The position numbers and the translations under genes are program-made. A stretch of 64,000 bases of DNA from Flavobacterium sp. KACC 22763 (lineage in GTDB: Bacteria; Bacteroidota; Bacteroidia; Flavobacteriales; Flavobacteriaceae), in assembly GCF_028736155.1 (NCBI RefSeq), contig NZ_CP117879.1, positions 3,472,001 to 3,536,000 on the forward strand, written 5' to 3'. Positions 8,635 through 16,660 of this stretch are shown piece after piece. A model generated the notes under the pieces. The model ran no database searches, was not told the origin of the DNA, and saw only the letters and a program-made list of their open reading frames with translations. Each line of letters opens with the position of its first letter. The first letter of the stretch is position 1.

Positions 8635-8642
8635 TACTTTTG
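8635..8642 (+). promoter_or_regulatory. Candidate -7 box for rluF
   Basis: TACTTTTG matches TAnnTTTG and ends only 4 bases before the rluF ATG at 8647. If it is used, the transcript would be leaderless or nearly so. A well-spaced -33 element is not evident in the upstream T-run. Confidence 0.4.
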
Positions 8643-8646
8643 CAGT

Positions 8647-9480
8647 ATGGAAGAAAATTTAAAACGTCTTAATAAATTTATTGGTGAAACAGGTTATTGT
8701 TCTCGTCGCGAAGCTGATAAATTAATTGAAGAAGGACGCGTAACAATAAATGGCGCTGTGGCTGAAATGGGGACTAAAGTTTTTCCAGATGATGAAGTAC
8801 GTATTAATGGAAAATTAATCGTAGAGAAAAACGAAAAAATGGTTTATCTGGCTTTCAATAAACCTGTAGGAATTGAATGTACTACCAACTTAGAAGTTAA
8901 AAATAACATCGTAGATTATATTAATTATCCAAAACGTATTTTTCCAATTGGACGATTGGATAAAGCCAGTGAAGGATTAATTTTTATGACTAATGATGGC
9001 GATATTGTAAACAAAATTCTTCGTGCTAGAAATAACCACGAAAAAGAATATACTGTTACGGTAAACAAACCTATTACTGAACGTTTTATTCAACGAATGG
9101 GAAATGGTGTTCCAATTCTGGATACAGTTACTAAAAAGTGTAAAGTAGAGCAAATTAGCAAATACACTTTCAAAATCATTTTAACGCAAGGATTAAACCG
9201 TCAGATCAGAAGAATGTCTGAATATCTGGGTTATGAAGTTACAGCCTTAAAACGTATTAGAATCATTAATATATCTTTGGATGTTCCTGTTGGAAGGTAT
9301 AGAGATTTAACCGATGCTGAAATAAAAGAATTGAATCAGTTAATTGAACCTTCTAGTAAAACGGAAGAAGCAAGTTTTCCTAAAGTAGAAAGTTCAGCTT
9401 CAAGTGCAACTCCAACTAGAAGAAAAAACTTTATCTCAAAACATGATCCTAGATTTAAAAAAAGAGGAGATAATAAATAA
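8647..9480 (+). CDS. rluF: 23S rRNA pseudouridine synthase RluF type
   Basis: An N-terminal S4 RNA-binding domain (about residues 5-60: [20 protein letters not shown]) is followed by the RsuA-family catalytic domain with [13 protein letters not shown], where Asp105 is the catalytic aspartate. [15 protein letters not shown] and GLNRQIRRM match the RluF subgroup better than RluB or RluE. RluF modifies U2604 of 23S rRNA in E. coli. The C-terminal tail from about residue 240 is basic and low in complexity, typical of flavobacterial homologues. A bidirectional terminator follows. Confidence 0.9.
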   Translation: MEENLKRLNKFIGETGYCSRREADKLIEEGRVTINGAVAEMGTKVFPDDEVRINGKLIVEKNEKMVYLAFNKPVGIECTTNLEVKNNIVDYINYPKRIFPIGRLDKASEGLIFMTNDGDIVNKILRARNNHEKEYTVTVNKPITERFIQRMGNGVPILDTVTKKCKVEQISKYTFKIILTQGLNRQIRRMSEYLGYEVTALKRIRIINISLDVPVGRYRDLTDAEIKELNQLIEPSSKTEEASFPKVESSASSATPTRRKNFISKHDPRFKKRGDNK

Positions 9481-9482
9481 AG

Positions 9483-9512
9483 AAAATCCCATTCGTTTGA
9501 ATGGGATTTTTT
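9483..9512. terminator. Bidirectional terminator between rluF and DUF4173-like gene
   Basis: AAATCCCATTC and GAATGGGATTT flank a short loop, with an A run on the left and a T run on the right. It sits 2 bases after the rluF stop and 1 base before the end of the convergent gene, so it can serve both. Confidence 0.9.
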
Positions 9513-9513
9513 G

Positions 9514-10902
9514 TTATTTCTTTTTATCCAAAAAATCATAATACAAAGCTTTCGATAAAAAACTTGAATTTTGATAATTTGAAATCAATTCTTCCCTTAC
9601 TCCTTCTGTATATTTCCCATCTAAATTATTTTGCTTGAAATATTCACGACGGATATCATCATTAAAATTCAAACCACTTAAAAAAACAGGTTCAACTCCT
9701 TTGTTCACAGAAATATTATAATTAGTCACTAAACTTCCCCAGTTCACATAACTGCATAAAAGAATTGTTCCATAAAAGTACCAAACCATCTGATTGAAAA
9801 GATAAGCATTCGTTTTTTGTTTTCTTATTTTCTGAAATGAAACTGACAATCCGATAATAGCCAAGATTAAAAAAGCATAAACTCCAAGACGTTTATACGT
9901 TAAACCATAAAAAGAAACATATTCTGTATTTTTAATCATAGCACTTACAATTAAAACCACATTTAATGCAAGCCAAACTTTAGCCAAGTTTTTTAAAGAT
10001 TTAGCTTTCTCATCAAAATTAAATCCACCTTTAAAGTAAAATAAGATTACGCCAACTGCCATTAGAATTGAAAAAATTACAGCATTTACGCGTTCGTGTG
10101 TGTCAGCGCTTAAGTTTGTTTTTTCTACAACTTCAAAAAATTGCTCGTAGTTGTAAGTTCCAATAAAAACTAAAAGCATAATATTCAAAAGAAACAATGT
10201 GATTTCCCCGCTTTTTCTTTCGAAGTCCAAATCAAGAAACGAAAATGTACTTTGATTTTTGACTTCAGAAATATCACTAAAATCATTGTTTAGCTTCGGA
10301 TTGAATTCGTAACAAGCATCTGGAACCCAGTAATTCCAAAAACTAAACGAAATATAAAATCCTAAAATGCACATTGCAATTAATTGCGGTAGATTGATAT
10401 CTAACTCATAATCTGTAAATAATGAAGAGAAATGATCGCTTCCAAAAGAATAAACGATAAAAAACAAACCAAGAAAAATGACTGGAATAATAACAAACGC
10501 CACTAATTTTTTAGCAAAATCGTTATGAATTTTTCTTTCTGGAAGCCATTGACTGAAAAGAAAAATACGTCCTACTGATGTAAATCCGTTTAAAATTATT
10601 AATGGAAAGATTTGTATCGTTTTGAGCTCTCCATCATGAGTTTTGAATTGCAAAAATAAAATTGATAATGCTAAAGCAAAAAACGATGCCGCATCTCCAT
10701 ACCAAGCAAAAGCAAAACAAGATAAAATAGAAGTCATAACCAAAATAAGATGTGATCTGTCAACTAACTTTTCTTGAAAGAAATAGCTAATTAAAAGCGT
10801 CAGCAAAACGCCAAAAATAGAAATATTGATTCCGACAGATTCGTTGTAAAAAAGCAGTATAAAAACCGCTGTACATGCGAAGATAATTTGATGTTTTTTC
10901 AT
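9514..10902 (-). CDS. Multi-pass membrane protein (DUF4173/DUF4153-like)
   Basis: The product of about 462 residues has ten or more hydrophobic helices, starting MKKHQIIFACTAVFILLFY, and a hydrophilic C-terminal tail. I recall this architecture as the DUF4173 group in flavobacteria; the function is unknown. The ATG at 10902 is chosen over an in-frame TTG at 10935 because the longer form would add lysine-rich residues and would run through a palindromic operator (10922-10938). The upstream neighbours are a winged-helix regulator and another membrane protein, both linked by a second copy of the same operator. Confidence 0.75.
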   Translation of the reverse strand: MKKHQIIFACTAVFILLFYNESVGINISIFGVLLTLLISYFFQEKLVDRSHLILVMTSILSCFAFAWYGDAASFFALALSILFLQFKTHDGELKTIQIFPLIILNGFTSVGRIFLFSQWLPERKIHNDFAKKLVAFVIIPVIFLGLFFIVYSFGSDHFSSLFTDYELDINLPQLIAMCILGFYISFSFWNYWVPDACYEFNPKLNNDFSDISEVKNQSTFSFLDLDFERKSGEITLFLLNIMLLVFIGTYNYEQFFEVVEKTNLSADTHERVNAVIFSILMAVGVILFYFKGGFNFDEKAKSLKNLAKVWLALNVVLIVSAMIKNTEYVSFYGLTYKRLGVYAFLILAIIGLSVSFQKIRKQKTNAYLFNQMVWYFYGTILLCSYVNWGSLVTNYNISVNKGVEPVFLSGLNFNDDIRREYFKQNNLDGKYTEGVREELISNYQNSSFLSKALYYDFLDKKK

Positions 10903-10921
10903 GATTTTAATTTTTAAAAGT

Positions 10922-10938
10922 ACTTTGTAATTCAAAGT
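10922..10938. promoter_or_regulatory. Palindromic operator, site 2 (ACTTTG-N5-CAAAGT)
   Basis: ACTTTGTAATTCAAAGT has two perfect 6-bp arms around 5 bp and is preceded by AAAGT. The identical architecture occurs at 11881-11897. This copy lies 20 bases before the ATG of the membrane-protein gene and just after the regulator gene. The adjoining minus-strand 8-mer AAACTTTG is one base from a TAnnTTTG box. Confidence 0.75.
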
Positions 10939-10961
10939 TTTTAGATAAAAAATTTTAGTTT

Positions 10962-11252
10962 CTAAGATTTCATTAATTTTTCGAGGTAAGAAAGGTGTTC
11001 TTTAAACGCCGCGCGGCCTAGCGGTGTTACTTGATAAGATGTTTTCGGCTTTTTGCCCACAAATTCTTTCTTAATTTCGATATATTCGGATTTCTCCAGT
11101 GCAGAAGAATGACTTGCTAAATTACCATCGGTGATATTCAAAAGCGTTTTCATCTCGGTAAAATCTACCCAGTCGTTAACCATCAGAACGGACATGATAC
11201 CCAGTCTGACACGGCTTTCGAAATCTTTATTTAGTTTGTCAATAATTCCCAT
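10962..11252 (-). CDS. Winged-helix transcriptional regulator (HTH_34-like)
   Basis: This 96-residue one-domain protein has the pattern RVRLGIMSVLMVNDWVDFTE, MKTLLNITDGNLASHSSALE and a wing with KTSYQVTPLGRAAF. It fits the short MarR/ArsR-like winged-helix regulators of Bacteroidota that sit beside small membrane-protein genes. It starts 4 bases after the upstream membrane-protein gene, so the two are an operon. Palindromes placed before that operon and before the next gene are the likely binding sites; this is inference from context. No metal- or ligand-binding motif is visible. Confidence 0.85.
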   Translation of the reverse strand: MGIIDKLNKDFESRVRLGIMSVLMVNDWVDFTEMKTLLNITDGNLASHSSALEKSEYIEIKKEFVGKKPKTSYQVTPLGRAAFKEHLSYLEKLMKS

Positions 11253-11256
11253 TCAA

Positions 11257-11871
11257 TTATTTATATTTTTTGAACATTACTAATCCGTATAAGATATGTA
11301 GAATTCCGAATCCAAGAATCCAGAAAATCAACCCATACCCGATATAGAAAAGAGCAATTAATCCTAAACAAAGTTCGCAGAAACCTAAATATTTTACATC
11401 AGAAAAAGTATATTTTTCTGCATTAATAAGCGCTAAACCATAAAACAGCAAAGTAGATGGCGCAACCAACCCAAAGTATCCGTGATACATTAAAGCCAAA
11501 CAGAAAACACCTCCTGCAAACAAAGGAACCGCCAAATTGAAAAGCATTTTCTTGGTGGCAGACGTCCAAATTGGCAAGTTGTATTTTCGGCTTTTTCTAA
11601 TGGTAAAAAAGATTCCGAATGCAAATGCACAAACTAAAATTCCAATTCCTATCCAGAATAATTCTGAAACTAAATTGGCAGAATACAATCTATGTTCGTC
11701 AGTTAAATAATCCATTCCATTTGCCTTGAACAACTGGTATACATAGATTCCACCAATTAAAGCCGAAAGACCTGCGAAAACTCCTGAAAGTCCGCTTAAC
11801 GATATAAATCTTGAAGAGCGCTCCATCATGGAACGAATATGTGCTAAATCTTCTTGGTGCTTTTGATTCAT
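11257..11871 (-). CDS. Small membrane protein co-transcribed with the regulator
   Basis: This 204-residue protein has about six hydrophobic helices after an N-terminal amphipathic stretch (KHQEDLAHIRSMMERSSRFI). The C-terminal helices are GLIALFYIGYGLIFWILGFG and so on. I do not recognise a named family with certainty, though similar proteins accompany the same kind of winged-helix regulator in flavobacteria. The gene is first in the operon, and the operator at 11881-11897 is 9 bases before its ATG, overlapping a good -7 box. Confidence 0.78.
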   Translation of the reverse strand: MNQKHQEDLAHIRSMMERSSRFISLSGLSGVFAGLSALIGGIYVYQLFKANGMDYLTDEHRLYSANLVSELFWIGIGILVCAFAFGIFFTIRKSRKYNLPIWTSATKKMLFNLAVPLFAGGVFCLALMYHGYFGLVAPSTLLFYGLALINAEKYTFSDVKYLGFCELCLGLIALFYIGYGLIFWILGFGILHILYGLVMFKKYK

Positions 11872-11880
11872 AATTAAAGT

Positions 11881-11897
11881 ACTTTGCGATACAAAGT
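11881..11897. promoter_or_regulatory. Palindromic operator, site 1 (ACTTTG-N5-CAAAGT)
   Basis: ACTTTGCGATACAAAGT has perfect 6-bp arms and is preceded by AAAGT, as in site 2. Only the 5-bp centre differs between the copies, as expected for a dimeric regulator site. It overlaps the -7 box of the minus-strand promoter, which suggests repression. Confidence 0.8.
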
Positions 11898-11920
11898 TAT
11901 TATTTATTTTGAATTGGCAA
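11892..11920 (-). promoter_or_regulatory. Promoter of the membrane-protein/regulator operon
   Basis: On the minus strand a TTG (11918-11920) is followed by an 18-base spacer and TAACTTTG (11892-11899), matching the Bacteroidota consensus TTG-N17..23-TAnnTTTG. The -7 box shares CAAAGT with the operator. Confidence 0.7.
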
Positions 11921-12035
11921 GTAAAAACTTGAAAAAATAATTGAAAATAAAATTGATTTATATCTTGATCTGTATTCTCTTCCTTTGAAATGTGTAATCC
12001 CTATGGGATATTCTATTCTGGCATTAATAATTTTA

Positions 12036-12438
12036 GCTACCGATATTCAACTCCTAACGGAGTTGTTTATGCAGATAAAAAATGGCTGGATGGCTACCGA
12101 CATTTAACTCCTAGCGGAGTTGTTTGTGCAGATTAAAAAATGGCTGGATGGCTACCGATATTTAACTCCTAGCGGAGTTGTTTATGCAGATAAAAAATGG
12201 CTGGATGGCTACCGATATTTAACTCCTAGCGGAGTTGTTTGTGCAGATTAAAAAATGACCGGATGGCTACCAATATTTAACTCCTACCGGAGTTATCTGT
12301 ACAGATTTAAAAATGACCGGATAGCTACCAATATTTAACTCCTACCGGAGTTATCTGTACAGATTTAAAAATGGCTGGGTAGCTACCGATATTTAACTCC
12401 TAGCGGAGTTATCTCGGAGAGATTAAATATTGGTAGAA
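12036..12438. repeat. Tandem array of seven 57/58-bp units, each with a palindrome
   Basis: Units start at 12036, 12093, 12151, 12208, 12266, 12324 and 12382 with GCTACC(G/A)A(T/C)ATT. Each contains AACTCC-N4-GGAGTT, where the loop is TAAC, TAGC or TACC. Units 1 and 3 are 57 bp and units 2 and 4 are 58 bp with matching internal variants, so units 1-2 and 3-4 form a higher-order 115-bp duplication; units 5 and 6 are a second near-identical pair. The array is preceded by ATCCC-TAT-GGGAT (11997-12009) and followed by GTCCC-GTA-GGGAC (12461-12473). There are no unique spacers, so it is not CRISPR. Confidence 0.9.
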
Positions 12439-12505
12439 TAATAATTTACGTCGTTTTTTTGTCCCGTAGGGACTAGATTTTTAAAAGATATCCAATATCT
12501 CTCCG
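12415..12505. repeat. Inverted repeat closing the tandem array
   Basis: CGGAGAGATTAAATATTGG (12415-12433) is complementary to CCAATATCTCTCCG (12492-12505) apart from a 5-base insertion. The arms enclose the GTCCC-GTA-GGGAC hairpin. The left arm replaces the normal end of repeat unit 7. Confidence 0.75.
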
Positions 12506-12512
12506 AAAAGTT

Positions 12513-12625
12513 GCGTGAGGGATAGGAGCATGCTACCGAAGTAGCGCGGATAGCCCGACCCCGACACGTTGAGAGGGCGTATAAGCGCAAAGTATATTTG
12601 CCCTCTCAATGGGTTGGGGTCACGC
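12513..12625 (+). ncRNA. Candidate structured RNA element
   Basis: This GC-richer segment folds consistently. The closing stem is GCGTG (12513-12517) with CACGC (12621-12625). Inside are a hairpin GCTAC-CGAA-GTAGC (12532-12545), a stem ACCCC (12558-12562) with GGGGT (12616-12620), and within it a perfect 10-bp stem TTGAGAGGGC (12569-12578) with GCCCTCTCAA (12600-12609). No start codon, terminator or neighbouring gene explains it. The strand is uncertain. It may be a known Bacteroidota intergenic RNA family or repeat; I cannot name it. Confidence 0.55.
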
Positions 12626-12641
12626 CCAAAATATAAAAACG

Positions 12642-12670
12642 AAAAAGCCCATTCTTAACGAATAGGCTTT
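12642..12670 (-). terminator. Terminator of corA
   Basis: AAAGCCcATTC and GAATaGGCTTT pair around a short loop with an A run on the plus-strand left side, which is a U run for the minus-strand corA transcript. The corA stop is 17 bases away. Confidence 0.85.
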
Positions 12671-12686
12671 ACATAAATTTAAAGTT

Positions 12687-13613
12687 TTAGAACCATCTTC
12701 TGCGTTTGAATAAAAAGACTCCAAAAGAAGATAGAATAATTGAAATTAAAAGCAGAATCCAGATCCCATATTTGCTTTCTTCTAGACCGTTTGGTACGTT
12801 CATTCCGTACAAACTAGCAATTAGGGTTGGAATCATCAAAATGATCGAAATGGATGTCATCTGTTTCATAATATTATTCATATTATTGGAGATTACAGAA
12901 GCGTAAGCATCCATCATTCCGGTTAAGATGTTGTTGTAGATATTGGCTGTATCCTGCGCTTGGTTTAACTCGATTTCGACATCTTCTAATAATTCTGGAT
13001 CGTAATTGGCTTTGTGCGCTTTTAAGTTTTTGATTCTTTGGAATAAAACATCATTTGCTTTTAGCGACGTGATAAAGAATACAAAACATTTTTCGATTTG
13101 AAGCAAGGCTTGCAATTCTTCATTTTTGATAGATTTCTCTAAATTATCTTCTGCCAGTTTTATTTTATGATTAATTTGTTTCAAATATTTCAAGTACCAA
13201 ACGCTCGATGATAAAAGCAATCTTAAAACTAAGTTGAAATTATCTTCTATATCGATGTTTTTACGCTGAGAATAAGCTACAAAATCTTTTATGATTTCTG
13301 TTTTATAAAAACTGATAGTTACGCAAATATCTTCTTTAAAAATGATTCCGAGCGGAACGGTATGAAAAGGAATTTTTACGTCGCCACTTTTAATGGGAAT
13401 ACGCATAATAATCAAAGTCCAACCGTCTTCGATTTCGATACGAGGTCTTTCATCAATATCCTCTATATCATTGTAAAAGGCTTCAGGAAGTTGAAGCTCT
13501 TCTAATAAATAATTTTTATCTGATTCTGTTGGAGATTCGATGTGAATCCAGCAATTTGAAGTCCATTTTTGGATTTCTACTAATCCGTTGTTGTTTGTGT
13601 AAAAGGCTTTCAT
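12687..13613 (-). CDS. corA: CorA-family magnesium/divalent cation transporter
   Basis: This 308-residue protein has a long cytosolic N-terminal domain and two C-terminal transmembrane helices. The first ends in SLYGMNVP, the GMN selectivity motif at about residues 270-272, and the second is YGIWILLLISIILSSFGVF. The short periplasmic loop (NGLEESK) is rich in acidic residues as usual, and the protein ends KRRRWF. CorA pentamers admit Mg2+ and related ions across the inner membrane. The gene is single, with its own terminator; no Mg-sensing leader is recognisable upstream. Confidence 0.93.
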   Translation of the reverse strand: MKAFYTNNNGLVEIQKWTSNCWIHIESPTESDKNYLLEELQLPEAFYNDIEDIDERPRIEIEDGWTLIIMRIPIKSGDVKIPFHTVPLGIIFKEDICVTISFYKTEIIKDFVAYSQRKNIDIEDNFNLVLRLLLSSSVWYLKYLKQINHKIKLAEDNLEKSIKNEELQALLQIEKCFVFFITSLKANDVLFQRIKNLKAHKANYDPELLEDVEIELNQAQDTANIYNNILTGMMDAYASVISNNMNNIMKQMTSISIILMIPTLIASLYGMNVPNGLEESKYGIWILLLISIILSSFGVFLFKRRRWF

Positions 13614-13787
13614 TTCAAAATACAGGTTTTTAGCGCAGCATTTTGAAATTTCAAAAGCTGCTTAATTTAATACTAACGAATAATAATAATCGTCCATTTG
13701 GAGAAGTGTTATTTTTTAAAGTGCTGCAAAAGTATCCTTTATTTTTAAGAACCGAAACTTTAAACTATTAATTATATATTAAAATGG

Positions 13788-13947
13788 TTTTTAAACACAT
13801 AGAAACATAGATATTCCGTGTGTAGAAAAGGCGTTTCACTTATTAAAACAAACATAGTTAGAGGTAAAGTTACTATGTTGGAGAAATTTGTTTCTCTTTT
13901 GTATTCTTTTTTAGAATTCAAATTCTATGTTTCTATGTGTTTAAAAA
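13788..13947. repeat. 160-bp element with perfect 24-bp terminal inverted repeats
   Basis: This lies in the 403-bp gap between corA and folD. The left arm (13788-13811) begins TTTTTAAACACATAGAAACA and the right arm (13924-13947) ends TTTCTATGTGTTTAAAAA; the 24-bp arms are perfectly complementary. The interior has no ORF. The size and structure resemble a MITE or a dispersed flavobacterial intergenic repeat. No target-site duplication is evident. Confidence 0.8.
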
Positions 13948-13964
13948 TTTTAAGCTAATTCCAT

Positions 13965-13995
13965 AAAAAAGCCCGTTCTATATAGAACAGGCTTT
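13965..13995 (-). terminator. Terminator of folD
   Basis: AAAGCCcGTTCTA and TAGAACaGGCTTT form a long stem with an A run on the plus-strand left, giving a U run for folD. The folD stop codon is 21 bases away. Confidence 0.88.
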
Positions 13996-14016
13996 AGAAT
14001 ATATTTTGACGCAATA

Positions 14017-14904
14017 TTATTTATTTCTTGCGCTTCTCATTTTTCTTGCTAAAAGTGTATTCTTTAACAACATCGCAATTGTCATTGGTCCTACTCCACC
14101 AGGAACTGGCGTAATGAACGATGCTTTTTTGCTTACTCCGTCAAAATCAACATCACCTTTGATAACGTATCCTTTTGGGTTTGAAGCGTCATCTACGCGT
14201 GTAATTCCAACGTCGATAACCGTAACTCCTTCTTTTACCATATCTGCTTTTAAGAATTCTGGAACTCCTAAAGCTGTGATAATGATATCGGCATTTTTAG
14301 TGAATTCTGCTAAGTCTTTAGTACGGCTATGAGTCAATGTAACTGTAGAATCTCCAGGATTTCCTTTACGGCTCATCAAGATGCTCATTGGGCGTCCCAC
14401 GATATGACTTCTACCTATTACAACAGTATGTTTCCCTGATGTTTCTACTTTGTAACGCTCTAACAATTCCATAATTCCGAATGGAGTTGCTGGAATAAAA
14501 CTTTCCATTTCAAGTGCCATTCTACCAAAGTTTGTTGGGTGGAATCCGTCAACATCTTTGTCTGGATCGATTGCTAATAAAATTTTCTGTTCGTCGATAT
14601 GTTTTGGCAAAGGCAATTGAACGATGTATCCGTCTAGATTGTCGTCTTCGTTTAATTCTTTAATTTTTGCTAATAATTCGTCTTCTGTAATCGTTTCTGG
14701 CAAAGCAACTAAAGTTGAATCAAAACCAATTTCTTGGCATGATTTTACTTTACTTCCTACGTAAGTTAAACTTGCTCCGTTGTTTCCCACTAAAACCGCT
14801 GCCAAATGAGGCACTTTTCCTCCAGCTGCTTTTATAGATTGAACTTCGATTGCAATTTCGTTTTTAATGTCGTTAGATGTTTTTTTACCGTCTAGTAGTT
14901 GCAT
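14017..14904 (-). CDS. folD: Methylenetetrahydrofolate dehydrogenase/cyclohydrolase
   Basis: This 295-residue protein has full FolD architecture. [20 protein letters not shown] carries the catalytic YxxxK lysine near residue 57, QLPLPKHID is the cyclohydrolase-side motif, DVDGFHP follows, and [12 protein letters not shown] is the NADP-binding Rossmann motif. [11 protein letters not shown] near the C-terminus completes the signature. FolD interconverts methylene-, methenyl- and formyl-tetrahydrofolate in one-carbon metabolism. It is monocistronic on the minus strand, with its own terminator. A run of CTTGAAAC-type repeats separates it from ffh upstream. Confidence 0.97.
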   Translation of the reverse strand: MQLLDGKKTSNDIKNEIAIEVQSIKAAGGKVPHLAAVLVGNNGASLTYVGSKVKSCQEIGFDSTLVALPETITEDELLAKIKELNEDDNLDGYIVQLPLPKHIDEQKILLAIDPDKDVDGFHPTNFGRMALEMESFIPATPFGIMELLERYKVETSGKHTVVIGRSHIVGRPMSILMSRKGNPGDSTVTLTHSRTKDLAEFTKNADIIITALGVPEFLKADMVKEGVTVIDVGITRVDDASNPKGYVIKGDVDFDGVSKKASFITPVPGGVGPMTIAMLLKNTLLARKMRSARNK

Positions 14905-14929
14905 TGTGTGTTGTTTCAGGTTTTAATTT

Positions 14930-15032
14930 TTGTTTCAAGTTTCAGGTTTCATGTCAAAACGAAACTCTTTATATATTAAGTGAAAAAGTTTCAAGTTTTG
15001 GTCTCTTAACTTGAAACCTTAAACTTGAAACT
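14930..15032. repeat. CTTGAAAC-family intergenic repeats
   Basis: Between ffh and folD, GTTTCAAGTTTCAGGTTTCA and, about 70 bases on, AACTTGAAACC and AAACTTGAAAC form an imperfect inverted repeat. The family is shared with 5176-5211. Confidence 0.55.
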
Positions 15033-15041
15033 TTTCTTATT

Positions 15042-16406
15042 TTATTTCGGCATTCCTCCTGGCATACCACCCGGCATCCCTTTCATACCTCCCATCATTT
15101 TCATCAGATTTTTTCCGCCTGGACCTTGCATCATTTTCATCATCTTGCTCATTTGGTCAAACTGCTTCATCAGCTGATTTACTTGCTCGACTTTAGTTCC
15201 TGAACCTTTTGCGATTCTGGCTTTTCTTTTTACGTCGATAATGGCTGGTTTGCTTCTTTCTCCTGGCGTCATCGAATAAATGATCGCTTCGATATGTTTG
15301 AAAGCGTCGTCTTCGATTTCAACGTCTTTCATCGCTTTTGAAGCACCTGGTATCATTCCAACCAAGTCTTTCATATTACCCATTTTCTTCACTTGCTGAA
15401 TCTGCGTTAAGAAGTCATCAAAACCAAATTCGTTTTTAGCAATTTTCTTTTGAAGTTTTCTTGCTTCTTCTTCGTCAAATTGTTCCTGAGCTCTTTCAAC
15501 AAGAGACACAACGTCTCCCATCCCTAAGATACGCTCAGCCATACGTTCTGGATAGAAAACATCAATTGCTTCCATTTTTTCTCCAGTACCAACAAATTTG
15601 ATTGGTTTGTTTACAATCGATTTGATTGAAAGTGCCGCTCCACCACGAGTATCACCATCTAATTTCGTTAAGATAACTCCATCAAAGTTCAAGATATCGT
15701 TGAAAGCTTTTGCTGTATTTACAGCGTCTTGTCCTGTCATAGAGTCTACAACGAACAATGTTTCTTGTGGCTGAATTGCTTTGTGAACACGTGCAATTTC
15801 GTCCATCATTTCCTGATCTACTGCTAAACGACCTGCTGTATCGACGATAACAACATTGAAACCGTTTGCTTTAGCGTGTTTAATTGCATTTTGAGCAATT
15901 TCTACGGGATTTTTATTTTCTGGTTCTGAGTAAACCTCAACACCTATTTGATCTCCCACAACATGCAACTGATTAATCGCCGCTGGACGGTAGATATCAC
16001 AGGCTACAAGAAGTGGTTTCTTGTTTTTCTTAGTTTTTAAGAAGTTTGCTAATTTTCCAGAGAAAGTCGTTTTACCAGAACCTTGAAGTCCTGACATCAA
16101 AATCACAGTTGGATTTCCTGATAAGTTAACACCAGCAACATCTCCACCCATTAATTCTGTCAACTCATCTTTTACCAGTTTTACTAATAATTGTCCTGGC
16201 TGTAAGGTTGTAAGTACGTCCTGACCAATTGCTTTGTCTTTAACTCTTGCTGTAAAATCTTTAGCAATTTTAAAGTTAACATCGGCATCAAGTAATGCAC
16301 GACGAACTTCTTTTAAGGTATCGGCAACGTTTACTTCTGTAATTTTACCGTGCCCTTTTAATATATGGAACGCTTTATCTAACTTATCACTTAAATTATC
16401 AAACAT
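15042..16406 (-). CDS. ffh: Signal recognition particle GTPase (SRP54)
   Basis: This 454-residue Ffh has an N-terminal helical bundle, a G domain with GLQGSGKTT (G1, about 106), DTAGR (G3) and TKLDGDTRGGA (G4), and a methionine-rich M domain (MMKMMQGPGG and GGMPGGMP) that binds signal peptides and 4.5S RNA. It targets membrane and secreted proteins co-translationally to the translocon with FtsY. The start at 16406 is supported by a promoter 23 bases upstream. It appears to be transcribed alone. Confidence 0.98.
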   Translation of the reverse strand: MFDNLSDKLDKAFHILKGHGKITEVNVADTLKEVRRALLDADVNFKIAKDFTARVKDKAIGQDVLTTLQPGQLLVKLVKDELTELMGGDVAGVNLSGNPTVILMSGLQGSGKTTFSGKLANFLKTKKNKKPLLVACDIYRPAAINQLHVVGDQIGVEVYSEPENKNPVEIAQNAIKHAKANGFNVVIVDTAGRLAVDQEMMDEIARVHKAIQPQETLFVVDSMTGQDAVNTAKAFNDILNFDGVILTKLDGDTRGGAALSIKSIVNKPIKFVGTGEKMEAIDVFYPERMAERILGMGDVVSLVERAQEQFDEEEARKLQKKIAKNEFGFDDFLTQIQQVKKMGNMKDLVGMIPGASKAMKDVEIEDDAFKHIEAIIYSMTPGERSKPAIIDVKRKARIAKGSGTKVEQVNQLMKQFDQMSKMMKMMQGPGGKNLMKMMGGMKGMPGGMPGGMPK

Positions 16407-16428
16407 ATCATTTTCTTTATATGAAGTG

Positions 16429-16459
16429 CAAAGATAATCTAATTAGATATTTCAGGCAA
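16429..16459 (-). promoter_or_regulatory. Promoter of ffh
   Basis: On the minus strand TTG (16457-16459), a 20-base spacer and TATCTTTG (16429-16436) match the Bacteroidota housekeeping consensus. The -7 box ends about 22 bases before the ffh ATG. Confidence 0.75.
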
Positions 16460-16482
16460 TTTTTATTTAAATGCTTTTTTTG

Positions 16483-16660
16483 CCACAAAGGCACTAAGAC
16501 ACAAAGTTTTTTTGCCACGAATTACTCTAATTTCTCGAATTATTTTTCTCTCGCAGATTTAGCAGATTACTTTTATTTTAACAGTTTAAAATCTGTTTGA
16601 TCTGCTAAATCTGCGAGAGAAAAAAAATCATTTTAATCCTTCTAATCTGTGGCAAAAGAA
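16483..16660. repeat. Nested inverted repeat with perfect 25-bp core arms
   Basis: The gap between ffh and the MBOAT gene is filled by this element. Core arms TTTTTCTCTCGCAGATTTAG (start of 16543-16567) and its complement ending GCGAGAGAAAAA (16600-16624) are perfectly complementary over 25 bp. Outside lie imperfect GCCACGAATT (16514) and TCTGTGGC (16645) arms of the dispersed GCCAC family, so two repeat families are nested. Confidence 0.8.

Noticed and set aside
10903..10935. TTG start for the DUF4173-like gene
   Set aside because: The extension would be encoded by the palindromic operator itself; the ATG at 10902 starts directly at the first membrane helix.
12036..12438. CRISPR-like periodic repeats
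   Set aside because: The 57/58-bp units are tandem with the whole unit conserved; there are no unique spacers, no leader and no cas genes.
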